Part shown: in pieces, positions 1-4,971 of the stretch | Layout of the letters: every line of letters begins with the position of its first letter | How positions within the stretch are numbered: position 1 is the stretch's first letter | NCBI GenBank assembly: GCA_004296145.1 | Contig: SEBM01000311.1 | Span: 1 to 5,044, forward strand | Direction of reading: 5' to 3' | Source of the DNA: Flavobacterium sp. | Lineage (GTDB): Bacteria > Bacteroidota > Bacteroidia > Flavobacteriales > Flavobacteriaceae | Length of the DNA stretch: 5,044 bases | Position numbers and translations under genes: made by a program | The notes under the pieces: model-generated | What the model saw: the letters and a program-made list of their open reading frames with translations, nothing else | Told to the model about the DNA's origin: nothing | Database searches by the model: none

Positions 1-4
1 CAAA

Positions 5-946
5 ATGACGATAACTCAATTACAATATGTGTTAGCTGTTGCAGAACACAAAAACTTTACGCTTGCCGCCGAAAAATGCTTTGTTACTCAGCCGACATTA
101 AGCATGCAGATTCAAAAAATTGAAGAAGAACTTAATATATTAATTTTTGACAGAAGTAAGAAACCAATTCAGCTTACAGATATTGGACAAAAAATAGTTA
201 ATCAGGCCAAGAATATTGTTAACGAAGCTGACCGAATTAAAGATATTGTAGAACAGCAAAAAGGTTTTATTGGCGGAGAATTTCGTTTAGGAATTATTCC
301 GACTATTATGCCAACACTTTTGCCGATGTTTTTAAACAACTTCATAAAAAAATATCCAAAAGTAAAACTCCTTATTGAAGAGCTGAATACGGATGAAATT
401 ATTACAAAATTAAAAAACGGCCATTTGGATGCTGCAATTGCTGCAACTCCTTTGGAAGACGAAAAAATAAAAGAAATTGTTTTGTATTTTGAACCTTTCG
501 TTGCCTATATTCCCGAACATCATGCTGTTTTTGAAAAACAGGAAATTGAAGTTGCAGATTTAAACATTAATGAAATCCTGCTTTTACAAGACGGACATTG
601 TTTTAGAGACGGAATCCTGAATTTATGTAAAAACGGAACTGACATTGATCAGAATAATTTTCAGATCCAGAGCGGAAGTTTTGAAACGCTTATAAAATTG
701 GCAGATGAAGGTCTTGGTACAACATTACTACCGTATTTGCACACTTTGGATTTAAAGGAATCCGATAAACTGAAACTACGAAATTTTAAGGAACCAAAAC
801 CTGCCCGCGAAGTAAGTCTGATTTATCCTAAAAGCGAATTAAAAATGCAAATCATTGACGCCCTCAGATCTACAATCGCAGGAGTTGTCAAAGGAGCAAT
901 TGTTTTTCAGAATGTTCAAATCATTAGTCCGCTGCAAAAGAAATAA
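5..946 (+). CDS. oxyR: OxyR, hydrogen peroxide-sensing LysR-type transcription regulator
   Basis: This is a 313-residue LysR-family regulator that senses hydrogen peroxide through a reversible disulfide and controls defence genes such as catalase and peroxiredoxins. The N-terminal winged helix-turn-helix covers about residues 1-60 (FTLAAEKCFVTQPTLSMQI is the recognition region). A linker helix follows, and the sensor domain runs from about residue 90 to 300. The motif DGHCFRDGILNLC places cysteines at 199 and 208, the same numbers as the redox pair in E. coli OxyR. Thr100, His198 and Arg201, which surround the peroxidatic cysteine there, are also present. This match of numbering supports the ATG at 5, although only four bases upstream are visible, so the promoter lies outside the window. 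It is followed by a bidirectional terminator and a convergent gene. I see no peroxidase or catalase gene beside it here. I am confident of the family and of the OxyR assignment; the target genes are not shown. Confidence 0.95.
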   Translation: MTITQLQYVLAVAEHKNFTLAAEKCFVTQPTLSMQIQKIEEELNILIFDRSKKPIQLTDIGQKIVNQAKNIVNEADRIKDIVEQQKGFIGGEFRLGIIPTIMPTLLPMFLNNFIKKYPKVKLLIEELNTDEIITKLKNGHLDAAIAATPLEDEKIKEIVLYFEPFVAYIPEHHAVFEKQEIEVADLNINEILLLQDGHCFRDGILNLCKNGTDIDQNNFQIQSGSFETLIKLADEGLGTTLLPYLHTLDLKESDKLKLRNFKEPKPAREVSLIYPKSELKMQIIDALRSTIAGVVKGAIVFQNVQIISPLQKK

Positions 947-950
947 AAAT

Positions 951-980
951 AAAAAAGGAGCCAAACTGGCTCCTTTTTTT
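951..980. terminator. Bidirectional intrinsic terminator between oxyR and the convergent 65-aa gene
   Basis: A perfect 7-bp stem (GGAGCCA at 957-963 with TGGCTCC at 967-973) closes a 3-base loop. It is flanked by six A on the left and seven T on the right, so each strand reads as a GC-rich hairpin followed by a T-run. It sits five bases past the oxyR stop. On the minus strand the stop codon of the 65-residue gene (979-981) overlaps the A-run side of the hairpin. It should end transcription from both genes. Confidence 0.93.
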
Positions 981-1176
981 ATACTTTAATTAGCAGTAAA
1001 CTTTGTTTTAATTCTGGTTTCTCAATAATGAAATTTAATAACCATTCTTGCAATTGTTCCATTTCGTATGGTAACAGGGTTTTGATAGCTTTCTCTAATT
1101 CTTTACAGAAAAGTATCGGGTCGAAACTTACTCTCTCGAGTATTGATTTCGTGTAATCAAACATCATTTTTGACAT
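979..1176 (-). CDS. Conserved small protein of unknown function, 65 residues
   Basis: This encodes a 65-residue soluble protein with no signal peptide or membrane segment. It reads as mostly helical and amphipathic: FDYTKSILERVSFDP, then LFCKELEKAIKTLLPYEMEQLQEW, and a C-terminal LLNFIIEKPELKQSLL. Cys24 is the only cysteine and there is no metal-binding or catalytic motif. From memory, similar proteins of about this length are common in flavobacteria, and that recurrence plus the terminator abutting the stop codon is the main reason to call it real. The start is not settled: ATG codons occur at residues 1, 4 and 5. The codon-4 ATG forms an ATGA overlap with the stop of an upstream 29-codon frame. 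It lies downstream of mnmD on the same strand with a 163-base gap, so it could be a distal operon gene or have its own promoter. No function can be assigned. Confidence 0.8.
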   Translation of the reverse strand: MSKMMFDYTKSILERVSFDPILFCKELEKAIKTLLPYEMEQLQEWLLNFIIEKPELKQSLLLIKV

Positions 1177-1253
1177 AAAATAAGATTTTTGGGGGTTATC
1201 TCTATTTTTAAACTCGCAGCAAATTTAATAAAATCCTCTATACAAACATTCAT
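1164..1253 (-). CDS. Possible 29-residue leader ORF overlapping the start of the 65-aa gene
   Basis: An ATG-started frame of 29 codons (begins MNVCIEDFIKFAASLKIE, ends LCQK, TGA stop at 1166-1164) lies directly upstream of the 65-residue gene. Its stop shares bases with the ATG at codon 4 of that gene in an ATGA arrangement, typical of translational coupling. The peptide has a mixed composition with no hydrophobic stretch and no run of a single amino acid, so it does not look like a classical attenuator peptide. A frame of this length arises easily by chance in AT-rich DNA, so this is tentative. It could be a coupled upstream peptide or simply non-coding leader. Confidence 0.25.
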   Translation of the reverse strand: MNVCIEDFIKFAASLKIEITPKNLILCQK

Positions 1254-1314
1254 TTTAACTTATTTTTTTAAAAATTTTAGTAACGAAACCGTTTTCTTAA
1301 TTCATATAAATCAA

Positions 1315-1331
1315 TTTAGAATAGTTCTAAA
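1315..1331. repeat. 7-bp inverted repeat just downstream of mnmD
   Basis: TTTAGAA at 1315-1321 and TTCTAAA at 1325-1331 form a perfect inverted repeat around a 3-base centre, eight bases past the mnmD stop on the minus strand. The stem is AT-rich and no T-run follows it on either strand, so it is a poor intrinsic terminator. It could be a weak pause site, an RNA-stabilising 3' hairpin or an operator for the downstream 65-residue gene; the sequence does not decide. Confidence 0.35.
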
Positions 1332-1339
1332 CAACTCAT

Positions 1340-2005
1340 TTAAACCTTTTTAAACGCTCGAAACATTTCTCTCTTTCCCGGAGGCCCTGCCAATTTTTCA
1401 ACCGTAAATCCAACAGAAATCATACTTCTTTTAACAACTCCTCTGGCAGCATACGTAACTAAGACTCCATTTGGCTTTAAACTATTGTACATTTTCTGAA
1501 AAATTTCGGTGCTCCAAAGCTCCGGTTGCACCCGGTATCCAAAGGCGTCAAAGTAAATCAAATCAAAAATTTCAAAATCGTTGATTTCATCAAAAAATTG
1601 TTTCCTTTTGGTTAACGAGAACAAGTCGCAAATTTCTGTTTTTATATCCCATTCTGTTTTATGCATTTTCTCAAAAATGTTGTCAAATTCCAATGCGTTC
1701 AGCTCTTCAACATAATTCATGGCCAAAACTTCTTCAGCATTTACCGGATACGCTTCTACCCCAACATAATCTATTTTTTGTTTTTTTTGCTGCGATTCCA
1801 AAAAAGTGATAAAAGCATTAAGCCCGGTTCCAAATCCAATTTCAAGAATACTGACCGGTTTATCTTCAAATAACGAAAGTCCGTTTTTAATAAATACGTG
1901 TTTTGCTTCCTGAATTGCACCATGTTTAGAGTGATAACTTTCGTTCCATTCTTCTAAATGAATTGTGGTTGAACCATCTAGCGTTTTAATTATTTCTCTT
2001 TTCAC
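1340..2005 (-). CDS. mnmD: MnmD, stand-alone tRNA 5-aminomethyl-uridine-34 methyltransferase
   Basis: This 221-residue protein belongs to the SAM-dependent methyltransferase family formerly called DUF752 (Methyltransf_30). It is the stand-alone counterpart of the methyltransferase domain of E. coli MnmC. It methylates the 5-aminomethyl group made by MnmE/MnmG on the wobble uridine (U34) of certain tRNAs. The SAM-binding glycine motif is ILEIGFGTGLNAF (53-65). An acidic VGVEAYP follows at 81-87. The family core is YFDAF (151-155), PELW (161-164), VLVTYAARGVVKRSM (181-195) and the end motif GPPGKREM (207-214). No FAD-dependent oxidase domain is present, so this is MnmD, not bifunctional MnmC. 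The start is GTG at 2005-2003. An in-frame TAA at 2011-2009 rules out any longer form, and the next in-frame ATG (residue 96) would delete the SAM-binding motif. It is divergent from ilvE with a good promoter about 50 bases upstream. Confidence 0.93.
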   Translation of the reverse strand: MKREIIKTLDGSTTIHLEEWNESYHSKHGAIQEAKHVFIKNGLSLFEDKPVSILEIGFGTGLNAFITFLESQQKKQKIDYVGVEAYPVNAEEVLAMNYVEELNALEFDNIFEKMHKTEWDIKTEICDLFSLTKRKQFFDEINDFEIFDLIYFDAFGYRVQPELWSTEIFQKMYNSLKPNGVLVTYAARGVVKRSMISVGFTVEKLAGPPGKREMFRAFKKV

Positions 2006-2056
2006 TTTTTAGGATTTATGAATGTAATTTAATTGGATTTTATCCTTTTAATGAGT

Positions 2057-2093
2057 CAAATTTACTCAAAACAAATGCGTAAAGCCTCAAAAA
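2057..2093 (-). promoter_or_regulatory. Candidate promoter for mnmD (Bacteroidota type)
   Basis: The minus strand carries TAAATTTG (2064-2057), an exact match to the Bacteroidota -7 element TAnnTTTG. A TTTTTG (2093-2088) could serve as the -33 TTG element; the 23-base spacing is at the upper limit of what is described for Flavobacterium. Transcription would start near 2050, leaving a leader of about 45 bases before the GTG start. The -7 element lies at the centre of the short inverted repeat TGAGT/ACTCA (2052-2068), so a bound protein could block the promoter. Confidence 0.55.
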
Positions 2094-2166
2094 GCTATTG
2101 TTTTTTCATAAATTCTCTATAAAACTATACTGATTTTTTAGGTTTATTAGAAGATAAATAAATCTC

Positions 2167-2197
2167 AGCAAAACAGCATAAATAATGCAGTTTTACT
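2167..2197. repeat. Imperfect dyad upstream of ilvE, candidate operator
   Basis: The left arm AG-C-AAAAC-A-GCAT (2167-2179) and right arm ATGC-A-GTTTT-A-CT (2185-2197) match at 11 of 13 paired positions around a 5-base centre AAATA. The core includes perfect GCAT/ATGC and AAAAC/GTTTT blocks. Only four T follow the core and no gene ends upstream on either strand, so a terminator is unlikely. It ends about 22 bases before the ilvE -7 candidate and covers the place where a -33 element would lie, which fits a regulator-binding site. The binding protein is unknown. Confidence 0.45.
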
Positions 2198-2219
2198 AAG
2201 TATATAATATATTTTTCGT

Positions 2220-2227
2220 TAATTTTG
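2220..2227 (+). promoter_or_regulatory. Candidate -7 promoter element for ilvE
   Basis: TAATTTTG matches the Bacteroidota -7 consensus TAnnTTTG exactly. No clear TTG lies at the expected upstream distance; the nearest T-run (2191-2194) is 25 bases away and inside the dyad. Transcription would start near 2234, giving a leader of about 80 bases before the ilvE ATG. A second, weaker candidate TACTTTAG (2265-2272, one mismatch) would give a shorter leader. Confidence 0.45.
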
Positions 2228-2313
2228 CATTCAATAAAAATTTACATTTTTTACACTATATCATTACTTTAGAGCTCTATTGGAATGAAAAATACATAAA
2301 ACTTTACATTATT

Positions 2314-3384
2314 ATGAGTACAACTCAAACTAGCAAAATTGAAATCAGAAAAGCTACTTCGTCAAAAATAAGCGAAGTTGACTTTGAGAACCTAAGCTTT
2401 GGTGCTGTTTTTACAGACCATTTATTTGAATGTGATTTTAAAAATGGCCAATGGCAAAATCCTGTCATTAAGCCTTATGCTCCAATTTTGATGGATCCTT
2501 CTTCAAAAGTTTTCCACTACGGACAAGCTATTTTTGAAGGAATGAAAGCTTATAAAGATGAAAACAATGATGTCTGGTTGTTTAGACCTGATGAAAATCA
2601 TAAACGTTTTAATAGCTCTGCAGTTCGTATGGCAATGCCGGAAGTTCCTGAGTCTATTTTTATGGATGGTCTTAACGAATTATTAAAAATTGATCAGGAA
2701 TGGATTCAAAGAGGAAACGGAGCAAGTATGTATATCCGTCCTTTTATGATTGCAACTGGTGCTGGTGTAATTGCCAACCCTTCTGACGAATATAAATTTA
2801 TGATTCTGCTTTCTCCTGCAAAATCTTATTATGCTGGTGAAGTAAAAGTTATTATTGCTGAGCACTACAGTAGAGCTGCAAATGGTGGAATTGGTGCTGC
2901 AAAAGCGGCCGGAAACTACGCTGCACAGTTTTACCCAACAAATCTGGCAAACAAAGACGGCTTTCAACAAGTTATCTGGACAGATGATGCAACGCATACA
3001 AAATTAGAAGAAGCAGGAACAATGAACGTATTCTTCAGAATTAATGATACTTTATTGACTGCGCCTGTAAGCGAAAGAATTTTGGACGGTATTACCAGAA
3101 AAAGTTTAATTGCAATGGCAGAAAAAGAAGGTCTTAAAGTTGACGTTCGTCCTGTTATTGTTTCAGAATTGGTAGAAGCTGCTAAAAATGGTTCTTTAAA
3201 AGAAATTTTCGGAGCGGGAACTGCTGCAGTTATAAGTGTTATCAAAGGATTTTCTTATCAGGATGAATACTATGAAATGACTCCAATTGAAAATTCTTAT
3301 GCTTCTCTTTTAAAAGAAAAACTAACAAGTCTTCAAAACAAGCTTTCTGAAGATACTTTTGGATGGACTGTAAAAGTTCAGTAA
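2314..3384 (+). CDS. ilvE: IlvE, branched-chain amino acid aminotransferase
   Basis: This 356-residue, PLP-dependent class IV aminotransferase catalyses the reversible exchange of the amino group between glutamate and the 2-keto acids of isoleucine, leucine and valine. That is the last step of their synthesis in the cytosol. The active-site lysine that binds PLP is Lys197 in GGIGAAKAAGNYA (191-203). Other family landmarks are FHYGQAIFEGMKAY (67-80), YIRPFMIATG (140-149), the cofactor-binding LEEAGTMNVFF (231-241), ILDGITRKSL (256-265) and the phosphate-loop GAGTAAV (300-306). The length and order fit the longer, eukaryote-like form of the family (about 350-360 residues) rather than the roughly 310-residue E. 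coli type. The ATG at 2314 gives a normal N-terminus and there is no Shine-Dalgarno sequence. The gene appears to be monocistronic: no other ilv or leu genes are near, and a strong terminator follows. A dyad upstream may regulate it. Confidence 0.95.
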   Translation: MSTTQTSKIEIRKATSSKISEVDFENLSFGAVFTDHLFECDFKNGQWQNPVIKPYAPILMDPSSKVFHYGQAIFEGMKAYKDENNDVWLFRPDENHKRFNSSAVRMAMPEVPESIFMDGLNELLKIDQEWIQRGNGASMYIRPFMIATGAGVIANPSDEYKFMILLSPAKSYYAGEVKVIIAEHYSRAANGGIGAAKAAGNYAAQFYPTNLANKDGFQQVIWTDDATHTKLEEAGTMNVFFRINDTLLTAPVSERILDGITRKSLIAMAEKEGLKVDVRPVIVSELVEAAKNGSLKEIFGAGTAAVISVIKGFSYQDEYYEMTPIENSYASLLKEKLTSLQNKLSEDTFGWTVKVQ

Positions 3385-3402
3385 ATAAAGTTTAAACGAT
3401 AT

Positions 3403-3443
3403 GAAACCCGACATGTTTATCAAATGTGTCGGGTTTTCTTTTT
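3403..3443 (+). terminator. Strong intrinsic terminator after ilvE
   Basis: AAACCCGACA (3404-3413) pairs perfectly with TGTCGGGTTT (3427-3436). Two G-U pairs and three more A-T pairs can extend the stem to 15 bp around a 3-base loop ATC (3419-3421). The stretch TTTTCTTTTT follows at 3434-3443. It begins 19 bases after the ilvE stop and ends 18 bases before the start of the Crp/Fnr gene. It should stop most ilvE transcripts. Confidence 0.93.
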
Positions 3444-3461
3444 ATTCAAAATCAAATAAAA

Positions 3462-4052
3462 ATGATTGAAAATCTGATTCTAAAAAATATTGCCAAACAT
3501 ATTTCGCTTGACGAAAATGAAATTATTTATTTTCTTTCACTTTTAAAAGAAAAGAAATACCCCAAAAAAAGTATTGTTTTAGAAGAAGGAGAAATTTGCA
3601 GGTCTATCAATTTTGTACAGTCGGGAACATTACGTGCTTTTTACAGGGATTCTCAGGGAAAAGAATCTACTATAATGTTTGCAATTGCCGATTGGTGGAT
3701 TACCGACATGTCGTGCTTTATCAACCAACAGCCTGCCATTTTAAATATTGAAACAATAGAGGAAAGTCACATCTTTCATTTGCAAAAAGAAGATCTGGAT
3801 GATTTATATCTTAAAATCCCAAAATTTGAGCGGTTCTTCAGGATTATTATGCAAAACGCTTACATCAGAGAACAGGAAAGAGTTATTCAAAATCTTTCGC
3901 TTTCGGCAGAACAGCGGTATCATATCTTTTTAAAAAAATATCCACAAATAGTGAAACAGATTACTCAAAAACAAATTGCTTCTTATTTAGGAATCACTCC
4001 GGAGTTTTTGAGTATGATACGGGCCAGTAAAAATAAAGAGCTATTTTCTTAA
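3462..4052 (+). CDS. Crp/Fnr-family transcription regulator
   Basis: This 196-residue protein has the Crp/Fnr layout. An N-terminal cyclic-nucleotide-binding-type beta-roll covers about residues 25-115 (KKSIVLEEGEICRSINFVQSG, then an aromatic FAIADWWITDM). A dimerisation helix follows at about 120-148, and a short C-terminal helix-turn-helix lies at about 167-188 (QKQIASYLGITPEFLSMIR). The cAMP-contact motif of E. coli Crp (GE...RSA) and the iron-sulfur cysteines of Fnr are absent, so the signal is unknown and it need not bind cAMP. This is the common flavobacterial type annotated only to family level. The frame also reads back to a GTG at 3426, but that lies inside the ilvE terminator hairpin and adds 12 residues unlike the family. 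The ATG at 3462 gives the usual MIENLILKNI start and is preferred. There is almost no room for its own promoter between the terminator and this start. Confidence 0.88.
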   Translation: MIENLILKNIAKHISLDENEIIYFLSLLKEKKYPKKSIVLEEGEICRSINFVQSGTLRAFYRDSQGKESTIMFAIADWWITDMSCFINQQPAILNIETIEESHIFHLQKEDLDDLYLKIPKFERFFRIIMQNAYIREQERVIQNLSLSAEQRYHIFLKKYPQIVKQITQKQIASYLGITPEFLSMIRASKNKELFS

Positions 4053-4075
4053 ACTACATTATTTTTTTGCTCTGA

Positions 4076-4083
4076 TATCTTTA
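4076..4083 (+). promoter_or_regulatory. Possible -7 promoter element for the DUF4406 gene
   Basis: TATCTTTA differs from the TAnnTTTG consensus only at the last base. It lies 25 bases before the ATG at 4109, which would leave a leader of about 19 bases. No TTG is found at the normal -33 distance. If this is the promoter, the GTG at 4085 could not be the start codon. Confidence 0.35.
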
Positions 4084-4108
4084 CGTGCTTTGTAAAAAAT
4101 CAACAGAT

Positions 4109-4465
4109 ATGCTTATACTTATTGCAGGTCCTTACCGTGGTGGGACAAACGACGATCCTAAATTAATTCAGAAGAATTTAGAAAGATTAGAATCAGTAGC
4201 GCTTCCTTTATTCCGAAAAGGACATTTACCTATTATTGGTGAGTGGCTGGCATTACCGCTGTTACATTTGGCGGGCTCAAAACAAATTGGCGATAGCTTT
4301 TGGGACGAAATACAATATCCCGTAGCACATCGTCTTCTTGAAAAATGTGACGCCGTGCTTCGCCTTGAAGGAGAATCAAAAGGTGCCGACAATGATGTCA
4401 GAATTGCTCAGGAAAGAGGTTTAAAAATTTATTACAACTTAGAAGATATTCCGGATGCGGAATAA
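4109..4465 (+). CDS. DUF4406 protein, nucleoside 2-deoxyribosyltransferase-like
   Basis: This 118-residue soluble protein resembles the DUF4406 family, which shares the Rossmann-like fold of nucleoside 2-deoxyribosyltransferases; those enzymes swap or hydrolyse the base of deoxynucleosides. The N-terminal LILIAGPYRGG (2-12) matches the family's AGPY nucleotide-pocket motif. GHLPIIGEWLALPL (38-51) and a W65-D66-E67 segment follow. The C-terminal block is CDAVLRLEGESKGADNDVRIAQERG (80-104, shown here only as its landmarks C80, D81, G92, D94, D96 and G104). In true transferases a catalytic glutamate lies in this last block. Here the equivalent place seems to hold Asp94 or Asp96, so activity is uncertain. 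The frame extends to a GTG at 4085, but the ATG at 4109 puts the first beta-strand at the N-terminus as usual and is preferred. It lies 56 bases after the Crp/Fnr gene and converges on a MazG-like gene. The substrate is unknown. Confidence 0.8.
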   Translation: MLILIAGPYRGGTNDDPKLIQKNLERLESVALPLFRKGHLPIIGEWLALPLLHLAGSKQIGDSFWDEIQYPVAHRLLEKCDAVLRLEGESKGADNDVRIAQERGLKIYYNLEDIPDAE

Positions 4466-4469
4466 CAAA

Positions 4470-4510
4470 AAATGCCTGATCGCTTTTAATCGCAGTCAGG
4501 CATTTCTTTT
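4470..4510. terminator. Bidirectional terminator between the DUF4406 and MazG-like genes
   Basis: AAATGCCTGA (4470-4479) and TCAGGCATTT (4496-4505) form a perfect 10-bp stem around a 16-base loop. The plus strand continues TTTCTTTT (4503-4510). The minus strand continues with a clean T-run from the A's at 4467-4472. It begins right after the DUF4406 stop, and the stop of the MazG-like gene (4509-4511) abuts its other side, so it should serve both genes. Confidence 0.9.
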
Positions 4511-4889
4511 AAAGTAGTTTTGTAAAATCAGGTTTAAAATAATTCGGACCTTTCATTACTTTTCCGTCTTCTCTGTAAATTGGTTTTCCGTCTTCGCCCA
4601 GCTTACTCATATTACTACGCTGAATCTCGTCAAAAATAGCTTCCATTTTATCCTGTAAACCGTGTTCAATAATAGTTCCGCATAAAATATACATCATATC
4701 TCCAAGAGCATCAGCTATTTCTACCAAATCATTTTTCTGAACGGCATCCAGGTATTCTTCATTCTCTTCTTTCATCAAATTATAACGAAGGTACTTTTTG
4801 GCTTCGCCCACATCTGCAAGCGGAGTTTCGCTGTGTCCTATATTAAAAGCAGTATGAAATTCTTTTACTGCATCTATTTGTTTCTTCAT
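4509..4889 (-). CDS. MazG-like nucleoside triphosphate pyrophosphohydrolase
   Basis: This 126-residue, all-alpha protein belongs to the MazG / phosphoribosyl-ATP pyrophosphohydrolase-like superfamily (PRA-PH). The family hydrolyses nucleoside triphosphates to monophosphate and pyrophosphate. The metal-binding residues are visible: EExxE at Glu41, Glu42 and Glu45 (KEENEEYLDA), and ExxD at Glu57 and Asp60 (EIADALGDMMY), with Asp64 close by. It is a single-domain form, half the size of one E. coli MazG. The C-terminal SNMSKLGEDGKPIYREDGKV (from residue 91) followed by GPNYFKPD is a tail seen in a subgroup of these enzymes and probably covers the substrate. Typical roles are removing damaged or excess nucleotides such as dUTP or oxidised NTPs; the actual substrate cannot be read from sequence. 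It is not HisE, because no histidine-synthesis genes are near and the tail differs. It is divergent from the gene at 4972 and convergent with the DUF4406 gene. Confidence 0.88.
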   Translation of the reverse strand: MKKQIDAVKEFHTAFNIGHSETPLADVGEAKKYLRYNLMKEENEEYLDAVQKNDLVEIADALGDMMYILCGTIIEHGLQDKMEAIFDEIQRSNMSKLGEDGKPIYREDGKVMKGPNYFKPDFTKLL

Positions 4890-4944
4890 GATTTTATTTA
4901 ATTAATTGGAATACCAAATTAGCAACTATTCGTATACAATTCTC

Positions 4945-4952
4945 TAAATTTG
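4945..4952 (+). promoter_or_regulatory. Candidate -7 promoter element for the gene at 4972
   Basis: TAAATTTG is an exact match to the Bacteroidota -7 element, 19 bases before the ATG at 4972, giving a very short leader. The -33 region is weak (TTAG at 4919-4922, with about 22-23 bases to the -7). The same 82-base gap (4890-4971) must also hold the promoter of the divergent MazG-like gene, for which I see no clear match. Confidence 0.5.
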
Positions 4953-4971
4953 CCAAAAATAATTATCAACT

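Larger units (their letters stand above)
2006..2313. other. Divergent intergenic region between mnmD and ilvE
   Basis: This 308-base AT-rich region contains no credible gene. It holds an mnmD promoter candidate on the minus strand (2057-2093) and an ilvE -7 candidate on the plus strand (2220-2227). It also holds an imperfect 31-bp dyad (2167-2197) and a 10-bp palindrome TAGAGCTCTA (2270-2279) in the likely ilvE leader. The octamer TTTACATT occurs at 2241-2248 and again at 2303-2310 next to the ilvE start. I see no riboswitch, T-box or structured leader, and the only short frame before ilvE has four codons. Confidence 0.7.

Noticed and set aside
1661..1873. 70-codon open frame on the plus strand
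   Set aside because: It lies wholly inside mnmD on the opposite strand and its translation is low-complexity and Phe-rich, as expected of an antisense shadow.
2270..2279. Palindrome TAGAGCTCTA in the ilvE leader as an operator
   Set aside because: A single 10-bp palindrome without a second copy is weak evidence; kept only as a note in the intergenic entry.
2285..2299. Four-codon frame (MKNT) before ilvE as an attenuation leader peptide
   Set aside because: It contains no Ile, Leu or Val codons and no terminator hairpin lies between it and ilvE.
2683..3245. Two overlapping minus-strand open frames (about 104 and 93 codons)
   Set aside because: Both are antisense to the well-conserved ilvE coding sequence and show no family resemblance.
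4168..4392. 74-codon minus-strand open frame
   Set aside because: It is antisense to the DUF4406 gene, and its Ser/Arg-rich composition is typical of a shadow frame.
4906..4917. TTGG-AATA-CCAA inverted repeat before the MazG-like gene
   Set aside because: Four-base arms in a short AT-rich gap are expected by chance and no -7 element overlaps them.
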